From Panorpa germanica (Eukaryota > Arthropoda > Insecta > Mecoptera > Panorpidae), in assembly GCA_963678705.1 (NCBI GenBank), contig OY783212.1, positions 10,416,001-10,480,000 on the forward strand: a stretch of 64,000 bases of DNA, in the 5' to 3' direction. Below are positions 12,483 to 22,645 of this stretch, piece by piece. The notes under the pieces were generated by a model that was not told the DNA's origin, ran no database searches, and was given only the letters and a program-made list of their open reading frames with translations. The position numbers and the translations under genes were made by a program. Numbering within the stretch: position 1 is the stretch's first letter; the number at the start of each line of letters is the position of its first letter.

Positions 12483-13116
12483 AATGGGCTTGTGTCCTCA
12501 TTTTTTAGTGGTCGATTTTTCAATTGTTGATTGAAATTGATGTGTAATGTAAATGTGTATTGGCGTGTCTATTTTATTAATTATCTAAATGTTGACGGAG
12601 ATATAGCAATTAAAAATTTAAATTGTAGTTTTAGTGCTGTGAGATGGTCGGACATTTGTATGATGTGAAATGCATTTTAACTGGTGAGTGCTGTGGTAAT
12701 GTTTTGTAGCTGTTGGTAGTCGAAATAATCAAGTCAAGTCAAAGAATAATAAGTTTTTATATTTTTTTAACCCTGTTACAGCAGATATAATATTGAAATT
12801 TTATTGTTCCTTGAAATAGCTGTAAATAATATTTCTGTCAAGTGTAAGAGTTCTATCAAGAATATATCTCTTTTACGCTCTGTTGTATAAAAGAGATAGC
12901 AACTACCGGTTGTGATGTCACATGCATTTTACAACGTTGAATCCATTTCATACTTAAAGAGACAAAATGACTTTTTATACTACAAATGACATTGGTAATA
13001 TCTCCAACATACAAGGAGTTATTAAAAAGTAATTGAACATTTGAGATTCTAGTAACCCACTTTATCAATATATAGTACACTTTTATAGAAATTAAGACAT
13101 AGGACACAAGTCCATT
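12483..13116 (+). mobile_element. 635-bp terminal-inverted-repeat element, copy 3
   Basis: The left terminal repeat AATGGGCTTGTGTCCT is intact at 12483-12498. The right one at 13101-13116 has one change (AGGACACAAGTCCATT). The element is 634 bp long. Its middle differs from the other copies: the palindromic segment is replaced at about 12836-12907 by unrelated sequence with its own hairpin (ATCTCTTTTA and TAAAAGAGAT). It has no coding capacity. Confidence 0.85.
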
Positions 13117-13119
13117 TTA

Positions 13120-13159
13120 GTCTACCTGAAAAACTATAGCTGTAGTTATTCAGGTAGAC
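13120..13159. repeat. short hairpin next to element copy 3
   Basis: GTCTACCTGAAAAACTA and TAGTTATTCAGGTAGAC form 17-nt arms with one mismatch around a 6-nt loop. The hairpin starts three bases after the right end of the third 635-bp element. Confidence 0.7.
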
Positions 13160-13393
13160 ATCCCAGGTAGATAACGCAGCTAGTACCAAACATATAAAAA
13201 ATAAACATACACTTGGAACATTATAATAAAGGATAGTATAATAAATAATTTGCGGTTCTTCGAATCTATTGAATGAATCTCATTCAACTGGCAACCCATC
13301 CCAAGGCGCATCAGTGTTCACGCTTATTCGCAGATAGTGTAAATGGAAATGTTGGAGAGCAACGCAAAAGTAAAAGTGAACCGAAAACCCTGA

Positions 13394-13460
13394 GGCTCGT
13401 GGTCTAGCGCGATTCCCGATTCGCCATTGATTGCACGAGTTGAGAACTCCCGTCATGATC
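13394..13460 (+). other. tRNA-like sequence (possible tRNA-Pro relic)
   Basis: The first 14-15 bases, GGCTCGTGGTCTAG, match the 5' end of animal tRNA-Pro apart from one missing base. A T-arm-like block with CTCCCG lies at the right spacing, for a total of 67 nt. The acceptor stem does not pair and the anticodon arm is not recognisable, so it cannot be a working tRNA. A tRNA pseudogene or a SINE head are the options. Confidence 0.3.
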
Positions 13461-13609
13461 TATATTCGCGGTTTATTACAAATAAACCTAGTGCTGAAAC
13501 ACTGTTTAAAATCGAATTAAATGAAATATTTTATTGATAAATGATCCACAATACTGGAAATGACACAGTGGGTGAGAGTAACACTGGACACCGGACTGCT
13601 ATGGCTGCG

Positions 13610-13911
13610 CCCTACAAACAATTTTGATCGGAATCCAATTAGATGCGAATCGTATCACTCTGAATGATGATTGGAATCCTATTAGACATTAGTGAGACAT
13701 TACATGAAGCTTTGGACAGCATGTCTGCACCGGCCGGAACGCTTCGTACCCCCTCTGATTACCTTCCTAATACTTTCCAAACGAGGTTTGCCGAGGTGCA
13801 AGTCGTGGTACTACCCAGTACTACCACATATGTTCTCCCGAATGCAGAGTGACTACTGTCTACCCGCTCTCTGATACGAGATTGCTAAGATACGACAAAT
13901 TGTTTATAGGG
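13610..13911. mobile_element. MITE with CCCTACAAACAATTT ends
   Basis: The left end CCCTACAAACAATTT (13610) and the right end AAATTGTTTATAGGG (ending 13911) are inverted repeats with one change. Flanks ATGGCTGC and ATGCTGCC hint at an imperfect 8-bp target duplication, as in hAT-like elements. The interior is unusually G+C-rich for the region and open on the plus strand for about 60 codons in two frames, neither recognised. The same ends occur around a shorter element at 16789-16906. Confidence 0.7.
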
Positions 13912-14904
13912 ATGCTGCCTTAAATCATAGCTGACTCCAGTGTGCGACCGCCTTTCCTTTATTAAACTATATCCATTTTAGTATTTCACCTTCTTAACCA
14001 AATAATAATTAATATTGACATTTGAAATATATAGTAAATTATTATAAACCCTTTAAATGAACTTGGATAAATTACAAATTTAATATAAATAAATATAATT
14101 TACTTCAACCGCAAATTAGCGGGATGCAGTTTTGGCGCCATTATGTAAAACTCATATTTCTTGCTACATCAGACGTGAACCAACGCTACAACGACCTCGC
14201 AAAACCGTAAACTGTATTAAAATAATTGTTTGAAAATGAGCCGTTGAACATCGGGACTTGGGGGAATCACGCTGCTAATTTATCTTTACAGTTTTATTAA
14301 ATATTCCGTGTTTGTTAATGTTATATATATAATAATAAGTAAAACATTACTTATTAAATACGAAGGCCGAGTTCTTGTTCTTTTCCAGTTCAGATATGTC
14401 TGGATTACAAATTGTTTATACTTAGTTCATCTGAATTCTATAATTATATTTCTTTTATTAATGGTTTTTGCAAAAGAATGATCTAATTCCAGAGTAATTT
14501 AGATATCAGATTTCATATAATATTAATTGGAATAATTTTTAAAACTATTACATTAAAATAATTTGACGTGACTCAATTTGAAATGTGGTGTTATAATAGC
14601 TGCATTAGATCAGGCGTTTTAATCAAATATTAAAGGACTATTGGGTTGTGGATCATAACAAGACTTATAGTTTTAAGTCATGCTTCCAGTGTGCAATTGT
14701 TATAATTCTAAGTCGAATAAGTAATAAGAATGGTAGTATCAGTCAAAATAAGATTCCCAATTGGGAGTTATGAAAGAATACAACATGAATTGTATATTTT
14801 ATGTAGAAAACTTTATTCAATGCTTATACATATTTACAAAATTATTATTTCTATAAAAGTATTATAAATTTTTATTCAAAATTTAACAAGTTATTGATAT
14901 TTAC
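13912..14904. other. AT-rich spacer downstream of the cuticle gene
   Basis: Nothing recognised. The right end is the 3' flank of the minus-strand RR cuticular protein gene. Confidence 0.5.
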
Positions 14905-16431
14905 TTAATATTTATAGCCGCCATTATCACCTGCTGGTACAACTGCAGGTGCAGGGAAACTAGCAGATCCTTCGTAACGAATCTATATTGTAAAAATAAT
15001 AATTAAATTTGTTATCTTCTTCGTTGTAATATTCGCACAATTTAATAAACAAGTTAAAAAATTGGCTTACTGTAGGCATGTATCCTTGAGGCCCGGCTAC
15101 ATAGTCGACGTACTGGGTGCGACCATCTGGTAACAAGACATGGTAATTTCCAGTAGCTGTCTCATCCTTGCGAGCTTCTGAATGACCAAAATCAAGAAGA
15201 ATGTTTGGCTCCTGAACTTGATACGTAAATTCGTAATTTACTGGTAACTAAAAAAGGATGAAATTATTTCAAATAATTAACATATGTATAATATTTCGCT
15301 TCAAGCATAAATGACTTTAAATGTAAATTTAAAACAAATTCGGATTCGAATAATATCCTTTTAGGAAGTATCTTTCAAACTAATGGTAATAATTATTTAA
15401 AGAAATCGAATTTATTAAGTGTAACAAATGTATTGATGTTCAATTATATTAATCTTTCAATATTTTTAGGTTAGGATAGAAATTCTTTCTCTGATACATA
15501 TAATACAGAATTATACCATATTATTTTAAAAACACACAATCCAGGTAGAAGCTATAACGCCTTAATTAGCTTGTAGTAAGCTAGCAAAAGTGAAATTTGC
15601 TCTGCAAGACAATTTCTATATGAGTAGAAGAAAATGAACCTTGCAATTAGTTTGCAGCAAGTTAACAAGTTGTAAAATTAGACTGCAACACAATTTTTGA
15701 CCTGGTTTACCGATATCAATACACAAATTAAAAGGATAGAAGCTTTTAGCATTTAAACAATGACAAATTGTAAATTGCTATACTTTTAAATATGTAGTTA
15801 TATAGCATTGTACACAATTTTACAAAAAAATCAATAAGATAATAGCACACAATCCAGTAAACAATTCGGACTTCATTCTAAATTGTATTTATTAAAATTT
15901 GTGATTCTTATCATGAAAGAGTTCGCACAGTTCAGTTTCTCACAGTCGTTCATATGAAATATCTATGTTATCAGCTACAAATGGCGAAACCACTTCACCT
16001 GTCGGAATCCAAGCGATAGAATGAAATAGAAGAAAGAATTTATAAAATATAATATGAAAGACAAATCTTTGAAAAACCTGTTTTTTTTTAAATCAGCTGA
16101 ATTTACAAAACCGATATCCGAAAAAAATTAATTTGAAATGTACAAGTCGGATAATATCGGCAAGCCTTGATTCCCATAGGATCAATTTAATATATCATTG
16201 AAAAACTACTGTACTGTATTTTACCTGTGCTTCTTGTTCAACATTTCCACCAGTCGATGGCGGTAAATACGAACTGCCAGGTGACTGCGTCATAACCGTC
16301 TTCACAACAGCAACAACAATTAAAAAAGCAACCTATTAAAGAAATATATTTTATTCACATCAATATTACAAATAATTTAACTATATTTTTATTATTAAAC
16401 TATGTTTTTAACTTTTAGTATGTACCTTCAT
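14905..16431 (-). CDS. cuticular protein, Rebers-Riddiford (RR) chitin-binding family
   Basis: Four exons on the minus strand (16426-16431, 16225-16332, 15071-15247, 14905-14982) splice in phase to 122 codons. Exon 1 codes only for Met-Lys. Exon 2 completes a signal peptide (VAFLIVVAVVKTVM) and a short Ser/Pro/Gly linker. Exon 3 carries most of the RR chitin-binding consensus: YEFTYQ, then GHSEARKDE, GNYHVLLPDGRTQYVDYVA and G-Y. It ends in exon 4 with IRYEG. The family binds chitin in the extracellular cuticle, and the pattern is closer to RR-2/pro-resilin-like than to classical RR-1. The protein is short, with almost no repeat region beyond the domain, and ends GGYKY. A tight core promoter lies just upstream. 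An exon 1 with so few codons is usual for insect cuticle genes. The exact RR subclass is an inference. Confidence 0.9.
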
Positions 16432-16458
16432 TTTGTAGTGTAGTGAATTGATGACAAG

Positions 16459-16494
16459 ACTGATAATATTTTTAAAATTTCAACCACTTTTATA
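16459..16494 (-). promoter_or_regulatory. TATA box and initiator of the RR cuticular gene
   Basis: On the minus strand TATAAAAG (16487-16494) is followed after the usual interval by ATCAGT (16459-16464), the arthropod initiator. The presumed start A at 16461 is 33 bp from the first T of the TATA box. The resulting 5' leader to the ATG is about 30 nt. This is what one expects of a strongly induced, stage-specific cuticle gene. Confidence 0.7.
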
Positions 16495-16788
16495 CTAAAA
16501 TTATTCAAATAAAAATGTTGGTAATATTAATTACAAAATAATGCAATTTTGTTTCGTTGGCTTTAATTGAAAAACCTAAAGACATATTATTTTCTTGTTA
16601 CATAAAAATGTTTCTTCATGTTAAGTACAGTCAAACGAAAAACATAAGCAACCATATAAAAAAATATTATTATTTCAAGCATTAATAAATTGTTTTTATT
16701 TCTTTTAATAGTAAATTTGTAAAGCTAGTACATTATTTATTTGATTTCTTGTTTATCAATTATTTTACAAAGTTCTGTTACTAAATTG

Positions 16789-16906
16789 CCCTACAAACAA
16801 TTTCTCTAAATCTCGTCCGAATCTAATACGATTCTAATGCGATTCGGTTCAATCCGTTCGAATCTAATACGAATCCTTTACGAATCTTGTCAACATTGTT
16901 TGTAGG
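16789..16906. mobile_element. short MITE, same ends as 13610-13911
   Basis: CCTACAAACAAT (16790-16801) and ATTGTTTGTAGG (16895-16906) are perfect 12-bp inverted repeats. The ~118-bp element is filled with repeated CGAATCTAATACGA-like words. Similar words occur at 2240-2310 and inside the 13610-13911 element. The target duplication is not clear. It lies between the RR cuticular gene promoter and the 3' end of POFUT2. Confidence 0.7.
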
Positions 16907-17043
16907 ATGGTGACATGCTCAAATGTCGACTAAATTAAAATAGAAGTCAGTTTGCATTTGTCCTCAGCTACAGTAGCCTATTATATACGCGCAGATGGCA
17001 CACTGACCGTGATCGTTAGGGCTTAACGGCTGGCCTTTATTTT

Positions 17044-17080
17044 TTCGAGTTCTATTCTCTTGCCGGCTATATTTTCTGGG
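17044..17080 (+). repeat. diverged SINE head fragment
   Basis: The order GAGTTCTATTCT then GCCGGCTATATTTTCTGGG parallels the B-box and the following TTATATTTTCTGGG of the SINE at 2331-2817, with several substitutions. It is a weak single fragment. Confidence 0.4.
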
Positions 17081-17780
17081 CAACGTTGATAATTCAATTA
17101 ATTCTAATCATAATAATAATAAACTTATTAGGCAGATTTATTAACATATATAGGAGACCTCAACTGTCAACATGCGGTAAAATAGGTAAACAAAATTTAA
17201 TGTTATATTTGTTTAAATCAGGTCTTGAAATATAATATAATTCAAGCAGACTTAAATTTTTACATAACAACTCTGTGAAAATTCAGAGTGAAATGAACAA
17301 ACCACTTGCACGAAGACTAACGGGACATTTTACCAAATGATTTAGGTTAATTGAAAATCAATCAACAATAAAGTATTTTAATTTATATACATATATATCT
17401 TTCCAATTTCTACAAATTTAACATATGTCTTAATGTTAATGTAATATTACAGCAACATACAAAATAATAATTTAGCAAAAAAATTTATACGCAACTGTAC
17501 TTTATAAAAAAAATTAAATATCTTCATTTTGACATACAATACGCAAGTGAATCTTTACACATTTTGCGGAAATTACAATTTAAAAAAAAATAGAATTAAA
17601 TTATTAAAACGTTTTGTTGAAATTTTCATTAAAAGCTGTATAATTATAGATATAAGAATGATAATAAGAACATAAGCCTAGTTAGGTTTTAATATCTGTC
17701 AGTATCCCTTTAATATCTTTAATTAGGTTTTAAAATCTTTTTTATTGCTAAACGCCGGCCGAAAGTATAACAACATTGAC

Positions 17781-17860
17781 ACCAACATACCGTATTTTCG
17801 GGTTCGATTCCCATACCATGGTATAAACTGCAGTTTATATTTTTATTGAGTTTGGTTGTT
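17781..17860 (+). repeat. SINE head fragment with B-box
   Basis: TTTCGGGTTCGATTCCC is a good pol III B-box, and the downstream bases (TTTATATTTTTATTGAG) follow the layout of the SINE at 2331-2817. No A-tail or target duplication was found, so it is an old or truncated copy. Confidence 0.5.
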
Positions 17861-18968
17861 ATATCATTTCTTAGATAAAGTTAGATAATATTAAACCAAA
17901 TTATAATAATGTGTTATAAAATTTTACTAGCAACTATTTTACAAATAAAAGTCAGTTATATTTGAATTAAATTCTCTTGATTGAATTTAGATAAATTACT
18001 TTATACAACCATTACTATTAGACATTTTGTTACTTAACAAAAATATTATCATAATTTAAAAGAAAGTTCTTGCTCAGATCATCTGACATCATATCTTGTA
18101 GTTGTCATTTGATGTTGTGTTTCTCTTGGATGGCTTCATATATTTTGTAAGATATATAGGTGTTATGTGACAATAACATGTATTGCATTGTGATAGAGGT
18201 CTTTATCAAAAAGGCCATCATCTCACATTTTAGTTATATCAATCTTAAAAATTTCTCTTTCACACTAAATAAGATTTAACACTCATTAACTTTGTAATAA
18301 AACAATAAATTATAATAAAAAATATATATTTTAATAGAATGAATATTGAAGTACATAAATTTTAAGTAGTATATGTTTATGTACTATGTATTACATATAA
18401 TATTATACTATTAGATAAAGTAAGTACCTACATACAAAAATTTGAGGCATCCATGCCAAGAGATTCAATATTTTGAAAGAAAGAAATTGAATGTAATTTG
18501 GTTTGTGTCTTTAAATAAACAACTTAGCCTTATAAAAGCCTCATAAAAAAAGGTTATAAAACTTAGCTCATATAAAACGAATTATTGTTATGACTAAGAG
18601 AAAGACTTTTTCGAAAATGCTACCCAATATGTTTTTTCAGAAAACTGACACTAGTCTAGTTAAATTTATTTTAATTTTTGTTTTTATGTATTTGTATATT
18701 GCTTCAATATCAGAATGATTTCCAATTGAATATACATATAAGTATATAAGTAAAATTCCAAAATTATTATGTAACAATATAATATTAAATTATCTAGACT
18801 TAAATGCTACATTTGGCACCAATTTTTAATACATAAAATTAAGTATATAAATTATCAAGTAAATTATATTAATACGTCTTCTTTAAAAATTACGAAAACG
18901 ATATTGTAAGTACCTAAATCAACGTCAAACGTTGTTTAATTAATCAATTAATAATTTGGTTAGTTTAA
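17861..18968. other. AT-rich 3' flank of POFUT2
   Basis: No coding or RNA feature was recognised. Part of it is presumably the 3' untranslated region of the minus-strand fucosyltransferase gene. Confidence 0.5.
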
Positions 18969-20712
18969 TTAATAAACAATAGTCCATTGTGTAGGTTCTA
19001 TACAATTTTCACCTTCCTCATCTCCGCATAACCGATTAAAAGTTGTTTTTTTGTCAAATCCTAAAATCTCACGTTGTTCTTGAATACGAAAAGAAAATGT
19101 AGATTCATAAGTACCCACAAAGTGACGAGCATGTGAACAAATTATTTGATCCACAATAGCAACACCACCATCTTTTATCACTTTTTTAATTTTATTGTCT
19201 GGAGAGTATTTAATTACTGTATACTTTTTGTTGATCAAAGATTCTAATTGATTATATTCTGAAAGAAATAGAAATTTGTTAATATCTTATCACTTAGTAC
19301 TTAATAAACCTATAATACTCTTGAGTACTTCATTATCAAATCTACCGAGTGCAACATTTTAAACTGTTTAACTGCGCACCTACAATTATTACTTTTAGCA
19401 TTTTAGTTATAGTTTTCTTGTTTTAATTTATATTAGTTTTAATTGTCTTTGTAATTATTTCTAATTAAATTTGAAAGAGCGAAATATTGTTTTTAGTTAA
19501 CATGGCATGAAAAATCTGATAGCAAACGTACCATCAGCACTAGCGTCAGTGGCTACAAATAATGTATTAGTTTTAATATCTTTCATAATATCATGGATTT
19601 GATGAGCAGCCCCCTCTATGCTGGGTACAAATTTCGACCGTCCCCACAGAAAATCAGCACGTCGAAGATGAACACACATATAACTTCCGCCAATCGCATG
19701 ACGATTAGGCTACAAATAATTATATTATTATACTATTAATTAATATTGAAAAATGCGTATTGAATATATTTTTAAAATATTTAACATACTTTTTCATCGC
19801 GCCAATCTTCAGGAATGTATACATTATCTTGTTCATTTGTTGAATTCAGATTAACCATTCTGAACTTTGTTGCTATATCAACTAAAATTTTACTAAATCT
19901 CATACTACGACGAGCTTTCCAATACTCTGAAGTACCCCATGTGTCATGTAAAGCAATCTCTGCATGACCAAACATAACTTTTCTGTAATAAAAAAAATAA
20001 TGTACCTTTTTCGATAAACAGTAGTTAAATATCACTAATAATTGTGGAATAAAAACCTTCCAGTACTTTGCTGTAATACTTCTTTTAGTTGACTTGCAAA
20101 CCCTTGAAACTGCAAACAGTTGATATTAACAGCAGTTATATTAGTATATCCCCAGAAATAGATTTCATTTTTAAAAAAGTTGCACTTTTGAATCTCCCAT
20201 TTATCAATAAATTCTCCATTTTCAAACATGTCTTCATAATGCTTCATTATATATATTTCATCAATATACGTTTTACTTTGTTTCTTAGTATTATCAATGT
20301 CTAAAAATTCACTCATCTCAAGCACAGGTGCATACTTTCTTAAGCTTTCAATATCAAAGAATATGCTCCAAGGTATTACTGTTTGATCTACATCATTTGA
20401 TTTCCAATGATATAAATTAGACCATGGAGGAAGAACTAATTTATAGTTACTGTAGTTTTCATCTTTTATTAAGTGTTTTACAAATATTGCCATTCGTAAA
20501 TAAACATCCCTTCGAAGATTAAATCCTTCAGGACGATTTACATCATAAAAAATATATTTTTCAGGCACATATTTACTACTTTCAAATTTGCATTCTAAAT
20601 TATTTTTATCACAGTATTCTAAAGTTTCGATGATTGTTATATTTACTAGTAGTATTATGAAAAATAATATAAATATTTGACGGACCATTTTGTTTATATT
20701 GCAATGAAACAT
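18969..20712 (-). CDS. POFUT2: GDP-fucose protein O-fucosyltransferase 2
   Basis: Four exons (20057-20712, 19790-19982, 19532-19709, 18969-19258) join in phase to 438 codons, close to the usual 420-430 for the family. The enzyme adds O-fucose to folded thrombospondin type 1 repeats in the endoplasmic reticulum. Visible evidence: an N-terminal hydrophobic segment (about residues 11-30); YDVNRPEGFNLRRD with the catalytic-type Glu62; LPPWSNLYHW; WDTRRS-like WKARRSMRFS; the GDP-fucose-binding block VHLRRADFLWG with Arg299/Arg300; VATDAS; DGGVAIVDQ; and the C-terminal STFSFRIQEQREILG and NRLCGDEE. The peptide starts at the first of two nearby Met codons (residues 1 and 9), and either would leave the signal segment intact. 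No KDEL-like ending is present, as in other family members. Nothing looks broken. Confidence 0.94.
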
Positions 20713-21211
20713 TACGTATTTTCTATATTAAAAATATTCTTGAGAACAAAACAAGTATACTTTTAATTCATAATCTTAATTATTCATATATATGTTTATA
20801 CTAAATAATTAAAAAATATTAGATTAATATTTATATGATTTTAAACGTCCTGATTTTAAGGTTACGTTGGGTTACGTTATAAACTATCAATCTTTGACAT
20901 CTGTTTGTTTTTTTTTTAATGTATCAGTTCGTTGAAATTCGGTTTTATTCGGTGCATTTTAAAAGCGCATATTTTAAAAGTTTTAAAACAAATAAATTAA
21001 TATTTCTAAACACAGAATCTGGAAATACGTTTTAAAATATTGATATTTAAGATGTAATATTATTATAAACTGCAATGTAATGAATATTTTTTTTTTGTTT
21101 TGCAAGATGTCGACTCTTTAGTCGAAAACTTTTGATTCTTACTTCTTTCAGCTAAAATGTAATTGAATTTTTGGTATTATTATTGCAGTTAACACTATAT
21201 AAAATTAATGT

Positions 21212-21362
21212 CAGGGGCGTAGCTACCGCCGTATCAATTATACGGGGCCCCCAAAGTGTGTAAGGAAGGTTTTTTTTCTTTTGTGAAAAATCTTTACCCC
21301 CATATAAGGGCCTCCAAGCAAATTTTTTATACGGGGCCCCGACAAGACACGCTTCGCCACTG
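21212..21362. mobile_element. non-autonomous hAT element with perfect 8-bp duplication
   Basis: A 151-bp element begins CAGGGGCGTAGC and ends GCTTCGCCACTG. Its terminal inverted repeats are of the CAGNGGCG type seen in hAT transposons. The 8-bp direct repeat ATTAATGT lies immediately on both sides (21204-21211 and 21363-21370). The interior has paired blocks (ACGGGGCCCC). It has no coding capacity. The intact duplication suggests recent movement, which would need a hAT transposase elsewhere in the genome. Confidence 0.9.
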
Positions 21363-22119
21363 ATTAATGTACAATATTTTATATGAAAAAACGAAATACA
21401 AATCAAATTGCAGAATAGTTAGTTGTGTTGCCATTGATTCAGGCGTACATCAATTTTCTTATAGAAAATTTATATTATTATAATTAGTAGGATAAAACCT
21501 TTTTACTTTATTAAAAAGAAGTCAAGTTTGCAGCTATCAAATAGCGTATATCACATATGAGTTATAAATATCTGAAGGTACAAATAGGCTGATCGTAATC
21601 TATGAATAAGGGCTAATATAAAATATATTTTTAAAATATAACATTATAACACATTCCGTTACATAAAATATGTTTTAAATGGTTATTAAAGAGAAATATT
21701 CAGATCCTTATATCGAGCAGAATAACATATATCACACGGTTCTTTAACAATGAAATAATTCAATATTTTTATTTATCTTTCATCTTGTCTGCACGTTCGT
21801 AAGGTTCTTGTCATCTTGATGTGAGTCTGTGTCTTTGACTTCTTTAGTGGTTCGGGTCATCACGTTCCATGAAGCAATTTTATTATAAACTTTATATTCC
21901 GATCAGAGTTTAAAAGTAACCGCGTGTCCATGACACGTACTTGTTCAACTATAGCATTCTTTAAAATGCAATATAACGTAATAAATATACTCAAGTTACA
22001 TAAATGGGTTATTCATATGTTTATAATTTTACGTATGAATTATCATCAATTTTACAGTACAGTAATAAATATACTCAGTTTTTATTCGATTATTGTAATG
22101 CTCCATAAATATTGCATGC

Positions 22120-22185
22120 CGGAAAAATATAGCTATGGCTTAGATATCGAACCCAAGAACACAGTAACTTAGAGTCCATGTCATT
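22120..22185 (-). repeat. SINE head fragment
   Basis: On the minus strand TACTGTGTTCTTGGGTTCGAT is followed by GCCATAGCTATATTTTTC. This aligns with the first ~60 bases of the SINE at 2331-2817 with a few changes, including a damaged second half of the B-box. No tail or duplication was seen. Confidence 0.55.
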
Positions 22186-22571
22186 CTATTTTTGACGGTC
22201 CACTGCTTAAGAAATGAGGTTTTCACTGAGTGAGAAATTGCAGACGTTGTGAGATCAATAGATTTCATATAAATTTGGAAAGAGAAAGAATATATGCACA
22301 CAAATTTATTTGGAAACTTTACTTTATATGCATATGTTAACTATTAGAATTATAAATTATTATGGTAGATATTAATATGCAATTGATATCGTTATTAGAT
22401 AAGAATTACTCGTACTATTGCTGCTTATCGAAATCGAAATTACATCGAAGACACGCGTATGTGTGCCAATGTCATTCAGTACGCCAATGAATTAACAAAA
22501 TAATCTGCAATCAAAGAAGATGTCACTAAATGACTAATATCATGTCATAACAATACAATACAATCAATAAG

Positions 22572-22609
22572 TATAAATAGTCTGCAAAAATAATGAGAAG
22601 TATACAGTT
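22572..22609 (+). promoter_or_regulatory. TATA box and initiator-like site of the Gln-rich gene
   Basis: TATAAATA (22572-22579) precedes ACAGTT (22604-22609), a close match to the insect initiator, at the expected ~33-bp spacing. The predicted leader is about 40 nt up to the ATG at 22646. Confidence 0.6.
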
Positions 22610-22645
22610 CGAATTAGTATCTCATTTTGAACGGACAACAATAAT

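Noticed and set aside
13394-13460. Functional tRNA-Pro
   Set aside because: Acceptor stem does not pair and no anticodon arm is visible; retained only as a tRNA-like relic.
21780-21860. 26-codon minus-strand ORF (MTRTTKEVKDTDSHQ...) followed closely by AATAAA
   Set aside because: Codon-like, but very short, with no acceptor or promoter found; chance cannot be excluded.
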